Shown: piece after piece, positions 1 through 7,776 of the stretch
Layout: each line of letters opens with the position of its first letter
Position numbering within the stretch: the stretch's first letter is position 1
Translations under genes and position numbers: made by a program
The notes under the pieces: generated by a model
What the model saw: only the letters and a program-made list of their open reading frames with translations
What the model was told of the DNA's origin: nothing
Database searches by the model: none
Origin: Gammaproteobacteria bacterium
GTDB lineage: Bacteria > Pseudomonadota > Gammaproteobacteria > Pseudomonadales > Azotimanducaceae
Assembly: GCA_002684495.1 (NCBI GenBank)
Contig: NYVG01000002.1
Location: 120,970-184,969, forward strand
Direction of reading: 5' to 3'
DNA length: 64,000 nucleotides

Positions 1-1441
1 CTGAGGGTGGGACAAAGCCTCCAACAGCTTCAGCAACCAGACGACTGATCTCGATAGTTTTGAAGTCTTGGTAAGGGCCACTGACAAGCTGCAACCCAAT
101 AGGCAATCCATCTTCTCCAACGCCTGACGGAAAAACCGTACTGGGCAGGTGTGATGCCACCACAATGCCGGCCCAGAACAGCGACTCAAAATAAGAGCGC
201 TGTTCACCATCGACCAGAATCTGACGGTCTTCAAAGGGCCGTTGGTCGTGAGGAATCGCTGGCACCGTAAATTGCGGACACAACAATACATCCCAATGAC
301 TGAAGAACTCGTCCCAAGCCTCACGCAACTTCTCACGCCGGAAATTATGTCGGATCCAGTCTCTATGGAGCATTACCCCGGCTCGGGTAACGACAGCCTC
401 GCGACTTTGATCAGCACTGTCCAAGGCTGCAACTTTTGCCTTGGTTTTCTCAACCACACTTTCAGGCTGGGCACTGGACATTACCGCAGTTAATAAGCTC
501 TCGTAGGTCATATGCGCCTTGCGCATATCGAAGTTCGGCCGCGCGGTATAGTCCACCTGAGCGCCCAGAGCCGCTAACGCGGCGGCCACCTGGTGAACTC
601 GCTGTTCGGTATCTTTACTCACCGGTGCCATAGCGTCGCTGGCCCATACCGCTACTCTCAAATCACGTAACGACTCCAGGGAATATTCGGGCAAATTCAA
701 TTGCCAGCCCACCGCATGCCGCCCCGCGGGTTGCGCCATTATGTGCATAGCAATCCGCAAATCTCGCGGGTCTCTCGCCAACGGGCCACACACGGAAAGG
801 TCTGCATCGGGAACACCAGCCATCAACTCGTGGCCCTGCATCGGCACAATACCCCAAGTCGGTTTATGGCCAAAAACGCCACAAAAATGTGCCGGGGTAC
901 GGATCGAGCCACCGATATCGGAACCGGCTTCTAACGCCGTAAAGCCCGCGGCTAGGGCTGCCGCACTGCCACCAGACGAGCCACCCGGCGTGCGCTCGAG
1001 ATTCCACGGATTATTCGTAGTGCCATATATATCGTTGTAACTTTGAAAATCACCAAGATCTATGGGCACATTTGTTTTGCCCAAAAAATGCGCCCCTGCT
1101 GCTTTAAATCGAGCCACCGCTAGGCCATCGGCAGAGGCGACATTGTCGCGATACGCGGGTATGCCCCAAGTCGCTGGAGTGCCCTCCAAAACATAGGATT
1201 CCTTAATGCTCATCGGCACGCCATGCAAAGGCCCAGCAGCCTCATTCCGCGCCACAGCTTGGTCAGCCTGATCAGCGGCCTCCAGGGCCTGTTCAAAGAC
1301 ACGAACGCACATCGCGTTCACGGACTTGTCGAGACTATCAATGCGGTCAATGTAGTGTTGGGTTATTTCGCGAGAACTGACGCGCTTAGATTTGATCGCA
1401 GCAGCGATGTCGACTGCCGCCGCAAAGGTTAAGTCATCCAT
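1..1441 (-). CDS. Amidase signature family hydrolase, 3' end cut by window edge
   Basis: About 480 residues are visible from an ATG at 1441, and the reading frame runs off the left edge without a stop. The amidase-signature catalytic triad is complete: Lys80 (in SIKES), the cis-Ser155 in the GGSSGG loop and the nucleophile Ser179 in SDIGGSIR. The spacings between them equal those of fatty acid amide hydrolase. The family cleaves carboxamides such as aryl amides, fatty amides or Glu-tRNA amides. No signal peptide is visible, so it is probably cytoplasmic. It faces the Ldh_2 gene divergently across about 115 bases. The substrate cannot be told; nothing nearby suggests the GatCAB complex. Confidence 0.93.
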   Translation of the reverse strand, partial: MDDLTFAAAVDIAAAIKSKRVSSREITQHYIDRIDSLDKSVNAMCVRVFEQALEAADQADQAVARNEAAGPLHGVPMSIKESYVLEGTPATWGIPAYRDNVASADGLAVARFKAAGAHFLGKTNVPIDLGDFQSYNDIYGTTNNPWNLERTPGGSSGGSAAALAAGFTALEAGSDIGGSIRTPAHFCGVFGHKPTWGIVPMQGHELMAGVPDADLSVCGPLARDPRDLRIAMHIMAQPAGRHAVGWQLNLPEYSLESLRDLRVAVWASDAMAPVSKDTEQRVHQVAAALAALGAQVDYTARPNFDMRKAHMTYESLLTAVMSSAQPESVVEKTKAKVAALDSADQSREAVVTRAGVMLHRDWIRHNFRREKLREAWDEFFSHWDVLLCPQFTVPAIPHDQRPFEDRQILVDGEQRSYFESLFWAGIVVASHLPSTVFPSGVGEDGLPIGLQLVSGPYQDFKTIEISRLVAEAVGGFVPPS

Positions 1442-1556
1442 GCCTACCCTCCTAAACTGTTCGACCTAGAGTCTACGATTTAACGGCCACCTAGCAAATG
1501 CCATTCTGCGCTCTTATGATCAGCCCTATACCGAAAAATATCCAAAGGAAGCTGGG

Positions 1557-2621
1557 ATGCGCATTGATCAAAAACCGCTCACACAAATCGCTGCTGCGAT
1601 ATTGCACAAGGCCGGCGCCGAGCTGGCGCGAGCACAAGCCGTCGCCGAGCACTTGGTAATCGCAAATTTGAAAGGACATGACTCCCATGGCGTCGGCATG
1701 ATCCCCAACTATGTCAAATCCATGATGAGCGATCTCATACACCCGAAAAATGATGCGCTGCTTACTCGCGATAGCGGCGCAGTTCTGAGTTTTGATGGCA
1801 ATCTGGGATTTGGCCGGGTGGTTGGCATCCAAGCAATGGATCAAGGCATAGAAAAAGCCAAGTCGCATGGAATCAGTTGTGTTGCCCTTGGTAATGCGGC
1901 GCATCTTGGGCGTATTGGTGCATTTGCGGAACACTGTGCTGCAGCTGGGCTAATCTCAACCCACTACGTGAATGTGGTTGGTCATGATCCTATGGTCGTA
2001 GCCTACGGTGGCCGCGACCGCAGATTCATTACCAATCCGTTCTGCTGCGCTGTACCCAGGGCTGACGGCAATCACGTCGTCCTCGATATGGCCACCACAA
2101 CGGTAGCCGCTGGTAAGGTCAGAGTTGCCTATATGAAAGGCGAACCCGTTCCCGAGCATTCGTTAGTTGACCGCAATGGCCTAGAGACCACTGACGCCAG
2201 CGTTATTTTCAGCAAAGACGGCGGCGGTGCCATGCAGCCCTTTGGCCTGCACAAAGGCTATGGTCTTATGGTGATGTGCGAACTGCTTGGCGGCGCCCTT
2301 GGCGGTAACTTTACTATGCAGCCTGGTAACCAACGAGCAGGTGCAACATTGAATAATATGTTGTCGATTATTCTGGATCCAGGCGCCGTTGGAGACCTTG
2401 CCGCTTACGATGCGGAGGTAACCGCAATGATTGACTACATCTACGCCAGCGAAGCCGCAGAAGGCGTAGAGAAAGTGCTGATCCCAGGCGACCCAGAACG
2501 CCAAAGCTTGGCCGCAAGGAGCACAAATGGCATCGACATCGATGACAACAGCTGGCAAGACATTACCAACGCGGCCAATGCCGCAGGACTTAGTTCCGAC
2601 GACATCAACGCCTTGCTTTAA
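1557..2621 (+). CDS. Ldh_2 family NAD(P)-dependent 2-hydroxyacid dehydrogenase (malate/L-lactate/ureidoglycolate type)
   Basis: A 354-residue protein of the Ldh_2 superfamily, which is unrelated to classical lactate dehydrogenase and oxidises L-malate, sulfolactate, ureidoglycolate or similar 2-hydroxyacids with NAD(P). The N-terminal helical part ends in the family's GHDSHGV segment (residues about 40-46), whose His is catalytic. The middle carries the conserved GNAAHLGRIG and the ITNPFC/GHDPMV regions. The length is typical. The ATG is preceded by AAGGAAG. It is cytoplasmic by lack of signal or membrane segments. The exact hydroxyacid cannot be assigned from sequence. Confidence 0.9.
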   Translation: MRIDQKPLTQIAAAILHKAGAELARAQAVAEHLVIANLKGHDSHGVGMIPNYVKSMMSDLIHPKNDALLTRDSGAVLSFDGNLGFGRVVGIQAMDQGIEKAKSHGISCVALGNAAHLGRIGAFAEHCAAAGLISTHYVNVVGHDPMVVAYGGRDRRFITNPFCCAVPRADGNHVVLDMATTTVAAGKVRVAYMKGEPVPEHSLVDRNGLETTDASVIFSKDGGGAMQPFGLHKGYGLMVMCELLGGALGGNFTMQPGNQRAGATLNNMLSIILDPGAVGDLAAYDAEVTAMIDYIYASEAAEGVEKVLIPGDPERQSLAARSTNGIDIDDNSWQDITNAANAAGLSSDDINALL

Positions 2622-2651
2622 CTAACCCTTTATCGGCTAAGAGATAACGCT

Positions 2652-2801
2652 ATGAGCGAACCAGAAGACAAACGACCAGAACAAAAATTCCATCTCGGGC
2701 GGCTATTAGGCTTCATATTTGTGGTGTTTTTAGCGGTCGCCATCGCGTCGGCCATCATTGACTGGGCTGTTATTGGGCCCCTCGAGGGCCGGGCGTTGTA
2801 A
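2652..2801 (+). CDS. Small single-pass membrane protein, 49 aa
   Basis: A short open frame 30 bases after the Ldh_2 stop, in the same direction. It begins MSEPEDKRPEQKF, a charged hydrophilic head, followed by one hydrophobic segment (about residues 17-40, FIFVVFLAVAIASAIIDWAV) and a short tail. The charge pattern and single membrane span look like a real mini-protein. No family is recognised. No strong ribosome binding site is visible beyond AAGAGA upstream. It may be translated from the Ldh_2 transcript. Medium confidence because of size. Confidence 0.5.
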   Translation: MSEPEDKRPEQKFHLGRLLGFIFVVFLAVAIASAIIDWAVIGPLEGRAL

Positions 2802-2872
2802 CCCTAGCTCATTCGTCGGCGTAGCCCTCTTGGTATGAGTTGCACGGCAATGACTCAGAACACACGAACTCT

Positions 2873-3940
2873 TTAAGCTTCGTCCCGTCGACGCACTTTG
2901 TCTCGGATCCAAGGGATCAATTCCTTACCGAACTCAACCGCGTCGTTGAAAGGATCAAAGCCTCTAATCAATACCCCAGCTACGCCAAGGTCATAGTACT
3001 TTGCGATGGCCTCTGCTACCTGTTCAGGAGTACCAACCAGCGCCGTTGAATTGCCACTGCCCTGAGCTGCCGCCGCAATAGGCACCCATAGCCGCTCATC
3101 ATGAATTTCCCCGTCCTCAATCAAACTGCTTAACCGTTTTGCTGTTTCCGCTTCGGGCGCCTTAGATCTTGGGCTGGACGTTTTCTCTACCGACTCAAGT
3201 ATTTGTCGCGCTTTCTTCCAAGCAGCGCCCTCAGTCTCCGCAAGAATCGGCCGGAAAGACAAGTTGTATTTGAGCTGCTTACCATGCTCGTCGGCAAAGC
3301 CATCCAACTCGCTCATTAGGCCTTTGACTAAACCCAAGGATTCACCGAACAACGCATAGGTATCGCAGTGTTTCGCACCAACTGGCTTGGCTGCCTCAGA
3401 TACACCCCCAAACCATAGCGGCACATGTGGACTCTGGGCTGCTTGCACTTCGGAACTCGCGCGTCTCACCTGATAGTACTTGCCAGCAAAATCAAAAGGT
3501 TCCGTAGCTGTCCAGACCTGACGCATGATCTGTAAATACTCGTCTGTGCGCCCGTAACGTTCATCGTGCTCTAGAAAGTCACCATCGCGCTGCTGATCAG
3601 CATCGACCCCGCCGGTAATAATGTGCAGCAATAGCCGGCCTTGAATGAGATTGTCCAATGTCGCCACTCGTCGCGCCGCCAGGGTGGGCGCTGCAAATCC
3701 AGGCCTGTGCGCCAACAAGATCTTAATTTTTTCCGTGTTATAGGCGACGTGCTGGGCGATCCCAAAGCCGTCTGCTGAGCTGGAAGAGTGACCAATTAAT
3801 ACCGCATCAAAGCCCGATGTTTCGTGGACTTTGGCAAAATCTGTAATGTAGTTGGGGTCAATTCCTCCACCTACGATATGCACGGTGGCGTCGTTTGCTG
3901 GTGCGCTGACACCGATCATTCCCAAAATATTTATCGGCAT
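2873..3940 (-). CDS. LLM-class flavin-dependent monooxygenase, SsuD-like
   Basis: A 355-residue bacterial-luciferase-like (LLM) TIM-barrel protein. The segment HRPGF-APT-AARRVATLDNL, followed by GRLLLHIITGG and DERYGRTDEYL, is characteristic of the alkanesulfonate monooxygenase SsuD branch. That branch uses FMNH2 from a partner reductase to oxidise organosulfonates or related small molecules. The ATG at 3940 has a good GGAGG six bases upstream. No SsuE reductase or Ssu transporter lies alongside, so a sulfonate substrate is only a family-based guess. It converges on the mini membrane protein. Confidence 0.88.
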   Translation of the reverse strand: MPINILGMIGVSAPANDATVHIVGGGIDPNYITDFAKVHETSGFDAVLIGHSSSSADGFGIAQHVAYNTEKIKILLAHRPGFAAPTLAARRVATLDNLIQGRLLLHIITGGVDADQQRDGDFLEHDERYGRTDEYLQIMRQVWTATEPFDFAGKYYQVRRASSEVQAAQSPHVPLWFGGVSEAAKPVGAKHCDTYALFGESLGLVKGLMSELDGFADEHGKQLKYNLSFRPILAETEGAAWKKARQILESVEKTSSPRSKAPEAETAKRLSSLIEDGEIHDERLWVPIAAAAQGSGNSTALVGTPEQVAEAIAKYYDLGVAGVLIRGFDPFNDAVEFGKELIPWIRDKVRRRDEA

Positions 3941-4171
3941 AACATCCCTCCGGTCTCAGAGTGTATATCTCAGATCAGAAAGACTCACGTCGAAAACACA
4001 TGCATTAGCGCGCAAGAACAGGCAACAGCCTACTTTAAGAACCGGTCTTTAGGCTCTTTACCATCTTCTAACAAACCTTGCGGCTATTTAATGCCCTTGG
4101 CCAAAAGTATTGGATCTTATTTACAGCCAACTATGTTTAAGGCCAGCGTTTAAGACCAATCCGACAAACCC

Positions 4172-4525
4172 CTACGCTTTTTTCCTAACTTTTGCCGCAG
4201 GCGATTGCTCGCGCTCCACCTGAAAGGCATCCAACATAGTTGCGAGCGCATTTAACTCGGCCTTACTGCAGCCCTCGAGACGCTTGCCAAGACTTTCTGC
4301 ACTAGTACGCGGATTACGGTCTCCTAAGCCCCAAGCTAACCATCCCGGCTCAACGTCAAAAGTTTCGGCGAGTTCAATCATTTTGTCTCGCGTAGGAGTA
4401 ACCTCGGCTTTCTCCCAACGCAACACCGCATTAGCAGTTACACCTACTAATTTGGCGAGGGCACGGAGCGAGAATCCGTGTTCCGCTCTAAGTGCACGTA
4501 GCCTGTCAGCAAATTGGTCGACCAT
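4172..4525 (-). CDS. XRE family helix-turn-helix regulator
   Basis: A 117-residue protein with an N-terminal Cro/cI-type HTH (about residues 5-62). The segment FSLRALAKLVGVTANAVLRW gives helices 2-3, followed by the family's EKAEVTP-RDKMIELAETFDVEPGWL pattern. The C-terminal 50 residues form a helical, Lys-rich tail with no recognisable ligand domain. It probably binds DNA as a dimer and may regulate itself: its upstream region holds short repeats (see 4534-4570). The neighbouring orphan gene at 4669-5151 is another possible target. Confidence 0.9.
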   Translation of the reverse strand: MVDQFADRLRALRAEHGFSLRALAKLVGVTANAVLRWEKAEVTPTRDKMIELAETFDVEPGWLAWGLGDRNPRTSAESLGKRLEGCSKAELNALATMLDAFQVEREQSPAAKVRKKA

Positions 4526-4533
4526 AACCCATC

Positions 4534-4570
4534 AAACTAGTCGCATTTTAAAAACATTAGTTTCCATTAG
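4534..4570. promoter_or_regulatory. Short repeats upstream of the XRE gene, possible operator
   Basis: Just upstream of the XRE start codon lie an inverted pair AAACTA (4534-4539) / TAGTTT (4558-4563) and a direct pair CATTAG (4555-4560 and 4565-4570) spaced ten bases, about one helical turn. Such an arrangement fits an autoregulatory Cro-like operator. The units are only six bases long in A+T-rich DNA, so chance is possible. Confidence 0.3.
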
Positions 4571-4668
4571 AAGCAACCAAAAATCGCCGAAAAACCGAGG
4601 AGTGGTAAGAAATAGGTGACAGGCGTAACATTTTTCTGCTTTTTTGCGCAAAACCAATGTGCTTGTTA

Positions 4669-5151
4669 CTAACCCGCCAATTCTGCGGCCAGTTCCTGGG
4701 GCATATGGTAATCCGCAACACCAAGGCCATTTGCTACAAAGGAACAATCTAGGTAACACCGCTGGCTAAGCCCTCGGGCAATAATAGACTCACGCAACTG
4801 GAGGGGTACTTTGTAGACACTGATGTCGTTAGCCCAACGCAGGCTAAGAAATAATTGACCGGCGAAACGCGTAATCGCCCAGCCCGGACTGCCGCTACCC
4901 AGCCGTTTCTGTGCGCGAATGTACTCTCGAGACAGACGAAAGAAACGCGCTGGGTCCTGTTCGTAAATTGATCGAAAGTAGCAAAGCAAGTAATCGCTTT
5001 CCGCACAGGCATAAACCCTGATTAGCCCGCGCCGCGTGGCATAAGCAAGTGCTGCACCCTCGCTATTCAAGTGAAGAAAATTATCCGCGCACCCAGAGAT
5101 AAAATCAGCGGCCGCAAATGCACTGGCACTTCGTATAGATTTTAGCGACAT
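4669..5151 (-). CDS. Protein of unknown function, 160 aa
   Basis: An ATG-started 160-residue frame with good coding character. It is rich in Ala, Arg and aromatic residues, has three scattered Cys (two in the segment YACAESDYLLCYF, one in CSFVANG), and no signal peptide or membrane span. I do not recognise a family. It stands alone between the XRE gene and the BNR lipoprotein. Its 5' flank is A+T-rich and carries a well-conserved 13-base direct repeat with 21-base periodicity (5171-5204), which suggests dedicated control. Confidence 0.7.
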   Translation of the reverse strand: MSLKSIRSASAFAAADFISGCADNFLHLNSEGAALAYATRRGLIRVYACAESDYLLCYFRSIYEQDPARFFRLSREYIRAQKRLGSGSPGWAITRFAGQLFLSLRWANDISVYKVPLQLRESIIARGLSQRCYLDCSFVANGLGVADYHMPQELAAELAG

Positions 5152-5170
5152 GTGGTAACAACCCCTAATA

Positions 5171-5204
5171 TCTACCGTTGGTCGGATAATTTCTACCGTT
5201 TGTC
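5171..5204 (-). promoter_or_regulatory. 21-bp-spaced direct repeat upstream of the orphan gene
   Basis: TCTACCGTTGGTC (5171-5183) and TCTACCGTTTGTC (5192-5204) match at 12 of 13 bases and are offset by exactly 21 bases, two helical turns. They sit 20-53 bases upstream of the ATG at 5151 and are followed upstream by an A+T-rich run. The geometry suits two copies of a regulator bound side by side on one DNA face, overlapping the core promoter. Confidence 0.45.
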
Positions 5205-5252
5205 AGTTAAATTCAAGTATAACTTTTATTAAATTAGCTCAAGCTCAGGCCG

Positions 5253-6488
5253 TTACCTTAAGGCGGAATCGTTAACTATGAGTGTCCTAATTTTCGGTGC
5301 GACCCCGGACTGATCCGTCCAAGCGAGGATCGGACCGAAACTAGACCGGAGCAATTTTGGAAATCCTGAAGCACGCTTCGGCGACACCTCAACCAGCTCA
5401 AAGATTGCCCCTAACTCATTGTTTGAGTTCACAAAACGGCCAACAATATGCGCAGAACCATTGGCATTTTCCCGCATCCAGGCGAGCAACAATGAGCGAT
5501 CAGGGTACATCAGAGCCGTTACTCGACCGAGCGCGCGCTCATCGTTAACTTTTAGTTTACTTCCGAATGTTTCGCCGCCATTTGTCGAGCGCGAAAGAAA
5601 TATCTGCGATTGCCCATTAGCACCACTAAACCACAGCGCTGCGACATCATTCTCGCGAGCCACCAGCACTGGACCGTTTACGGGGCAACCATTGATCTGC
5701 CAGCCATCAACCCCGACCGGCTGCGGTAGCGTCCAATCACCTCCCAGCCAGCGGCTGCTGGCAATGTCCCGCTGTTCGCTTTCGGTACGGTCGCGATAGA
5801 TCACCAACGGACCATCCAAGGTCATTACCGCCGCGGTCTGGCAACAATCGCATACTAGAGCGTCTATCTGCTGCTGGTCCGTGAATTGCCCCTGTGCATC
5901 CATTACAGCCGCACGTAAGGTCATACCTCCGTGACCACTATGACTGTCATGGTGCGCCCCAGAGCCTTCCGGCACCTGAGTTTCACGCCCGTCCAACCAA
6001 ATGATGCCCAAACGCTCGTCATGTGCATAAAGCGACACAAAGCCATGCTCGGTGAAGGTGCCATCCTGATGCGGGCTACCACCGTCACGCCAGCTCTTAC
6101 CGCCATCATTAGAAATGCGCAGTCGCACATCGTAGGCATATTTCCCGCCCGGCGTACGTTGCAGGTAGTGGGCCGCCCAAAACCCATCGGCAACCTCCTG
6201 CACTGCTGGGATATCCGCCCAATTCACAAACCAATCAGTACCTCGGGCAACCTCGATGGGTTTTGACCATCCCTCTTCGGACAATACTGAATACTCCAAA
6301 ATGGTCGTATCTTGTTGCCGACGTTGCCAACTCAAAACCGGCAACCCGCCATTGGTTACGCTGGCGTTCGGGCTGCTGCTATTGGCACCTGCCGGCGAGG
6401 CCAATGGCGTCACTGGGTCGTCGGCGCAGGCACCCAACCACATAAGCACACTGCAGATACCCAAAATTGTTTTCAAATTTTTCTGCAA
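5253..6488 (-). CDS. Sialidase/BNR-repeat-like lipoprotein
   Basis: A 411-residue exported lipoprotein. It has a Lys-containing head, a hydrophobic stretch and a lipobox-like LGAC at residues about 18-21, then a low-complexity Ser/Ala/Asn linker. The remainder looks like a beta-propeller with BNR/Asp-box motifs: S-DGGKSWRDGG near residue 130 and S-NGGETFGSK near 305. Such folds occur in sialidases and other glycan- or ligand-binding exoproteins; catalytic sialidase residues cannot be confirmed. A CDCCQT cluster near residue 215 and a His/Ser-rich HHDSHSGHGG near 180 are unusual and could bind metal. The start codon is TTG at 6488. Confidence 0.75.
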   Translation of the reverse strand: MQKNLKTILGICSVLMWLGACADDPVTPLASPAGANSSSPNASVTNGGLPVLSWQRRQQDTTILEYSVLSEEGWSKPIEVARGTDWFVNWADIPAVQEVADGFWAAHYLQRTPGGKYAYDVRLRISNDGGKSWRDGGSPHQDGTFTEHGFVSLYAHDERLGIIWLDGRETQVPEGSGAHHDSHSGHGGMTLRAAVMDAQGQFTDQQQIDALVCDCCQTAAVMTLDGPLVIYRDRTESEQRDIASSRWLGGDWTLPQPVGVDGWQINGCPVNGPVLVARENDVAALWFSGANGQSQIFLSRSTNGGETFGSKLKVNDERALGRVTALMYPDRSLLLAWMRENANGSAHIVGRFVNSNNELGAIFELVEVSPKRASGFPKLLRSSFGPILAWTDQSGVAPKIRTLIVNDSALR

Positions 6489-6625
6489 TTTATTAAACGT
6501 CCTAGGGAATTAACCTATTGTTCCTAAGTAGCAAATGCTAATCACGCACTCACCATGCCGCTATCTTCACGCATTGTTGATCCTCTGCAACGCACCATTA
6601 CGCAGTCGAACTAGGAGCAAGAGCC

Positions 6626-6934
6626 ATGGACCTGGACGCACTCTCAACACTGCTCAGCAACGGTTTTGAACCTCAGGTAGAAGTGCATGCAATCGACCCA
6701 AGCATTTATCTTATTTACTGCAGGATCGGCGAACAACTCAAACCACTGCTGTCAGCGGACGGTGCTTTTCTCAAATATCCAAGTCGCAGCGCCGCTACCC
6801 AACAACTGCGCAAAGCTGGCCTGCGACGCGTGGACTTCGTGCATCGCAGCGCCTACGAGGAAATGATTGGCTTCGAACATAATGCGCAACCCACGGAACA
6901 TCGCGAGACCCTCAACCTTACTCCACATCCGTAA
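6626..6934 (+). CDS. Small conserved protein, DUF6482-like
   Basis: A 102-residue protein. The pattern of an N-terminal helix, then an acidic beta-strand with SIYLIYCRIGEQLKPLLSADG, and then an Arg-rich helix before VDFVHRSAYEEM resembles the DUF6482 family of gammaproteobacteria, whose function is unknown. The assignment is from memory of the pattern, not a search. The ATG follows AGGAGCAAGAGCC, a good ribosome binding site. The next gene starts five bases after its stop, so the two are likely co-transcribed. Confidence 0.6.
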   Translation: MDLDALSTLLSNGFEPQVEVHAIDPSIYLIYCRIGEQLKPLLSADGAFLKYPSRSAATQQLRKAGLRRVDFVHRSAYEEMIGFEHNAQPTEHRETLNLTPHP

Positions 6935-6938
6935 TCTC

Positions 6939-7256
6939 ATGGCATCTAAACAATCTATTGGCGAACGCCTGCATCTGCTTCGATTAGACCTTGGCTGGTC
7001 CGCAGCCGAGTGTGCGTATCGCCTCACTTTAAACAGCAATGATCTAATTATCCCCGAGGCTTGGACCGCTTGGGAGCGGGCCGCCGATGACAACCCCGAT
7101 ATACAAACCTTTTTGCCTTATGCGCCCACTGTGGGCCAAATGTTTGGCATCAACCACGAATGGCTTTTACATGGTTCCGCAGACGACCGCCCCACTGCCG
7201 ACGTTATCGAACTGACGCCGCAATCCAGCAACGGCGGCCACGATCAAGAGCGATAA
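6939..7256 (+). CDS. XRE-like helix-turn-helix protein
   Basis: 105 residues from the ATG at 6939, chosen because it follows directly after the upstream gene; an earlier in-frame ATG at 6867 lies inside that gene. The N-terminal part (IGERLHLLRLDLGWSAAECA) has the shape of a Cro/cI HTH. The stretch TVGQMFGINHEWLLHG matches the last helix of XRE domains and ends like the regulator at 4172-4525. A polar insert (NSNDLIIPEAWTAWE) sits where the recognition helix would be. It may be a divergent DNA-binding or anti-regulator protein. Confidence 0.6.
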   Translation: MASKQSIGERLHLLRLDLGWSAAECAYRLTLNSNDLIIPEAWTAWERAADDNPDIQTFLPYAPTVGQMFGINHEWLLHGSADDRPTADVIELTPQSSNGGHDQER

Positions 7257-7265
7257 GCACCATGG

Positions 7266-7637
7266 CTATTCCGCATCAATAGTCACTCGTATCATTTGTC
7301 GCTCTTTGTGCTTACCGCCGAGCCAGGAAAAAAAATCGAATATTCGGAACGTTAAGCCGTACTTGGAGCGAAAGGTTGCATAGATTGCGTCGCTATCAGC
7401 CACTAACTCGGCGTGAGCGGATTGCCATTCCCCCAGCACCTTACCGCGTATGTCGCATCGAGCTACGTATGCCTCCGCGAAATTTCTGATACGTTTCACT
7501 TTGCCCGAACCAACGTTGGTAAAGACGTGGTAGGTCTTTTCCTCAGGTGCAGGCACAAACCATACGGGCGTATCGACCTGGCTGCCGTCTTTCTTTTTTG
7601 TTCTCAGGCTAAAATATTGGGCACTAGCTAATTGCAT
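7266..7637 (-). CDS. PPOX-fold (pyridoxamine-phosphate-oxidase-like) F420/flavin reductase family protein
   Basis: About 123 residues from the ATG at 7637, which gives the family's usual start (MQLASAQYFSLRT). A TTG at 7691 would add 18 residues with no family similarity. The order of a beta-strand with KKDGSQVDTPVWFV, then VFTNVGSGKVKRIRN and ARCDIRGKVLGEW, is typical of split-barrel PPOX class F420-dependent oxidoreductases. The C-terminus is basic. It probably binds FMN or F420. It converges on the XRE-like gene. Cofactor identity is not decidable here; no F420 biosynthesis gene is in the window. Confidence 0.8.
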   Translation of the reverse strand: MQLASAQYFSLRTKKKDGSQVDTPVWFVPAPEEKTYHVFTNVGSGKVKRIRNFAEAYVARCDIRGKVLGEWQSAHAELVADSDAIYATFRSKYGLTFRIFDFFSWLGGKHKERQMIRVTIDAE

Positions 7638-7776
7638 ATTTGAATCCGACAAACTATTGAGTACCAGCAACGACTGAATATAAGCCTCCAAATTGACCGG
7701 CTGCTAGTGCAGTATCATATCCTGGAACCCATATCCAAACGATGGGTAACCACACAATCATCCGAGGAGTCTGAGC

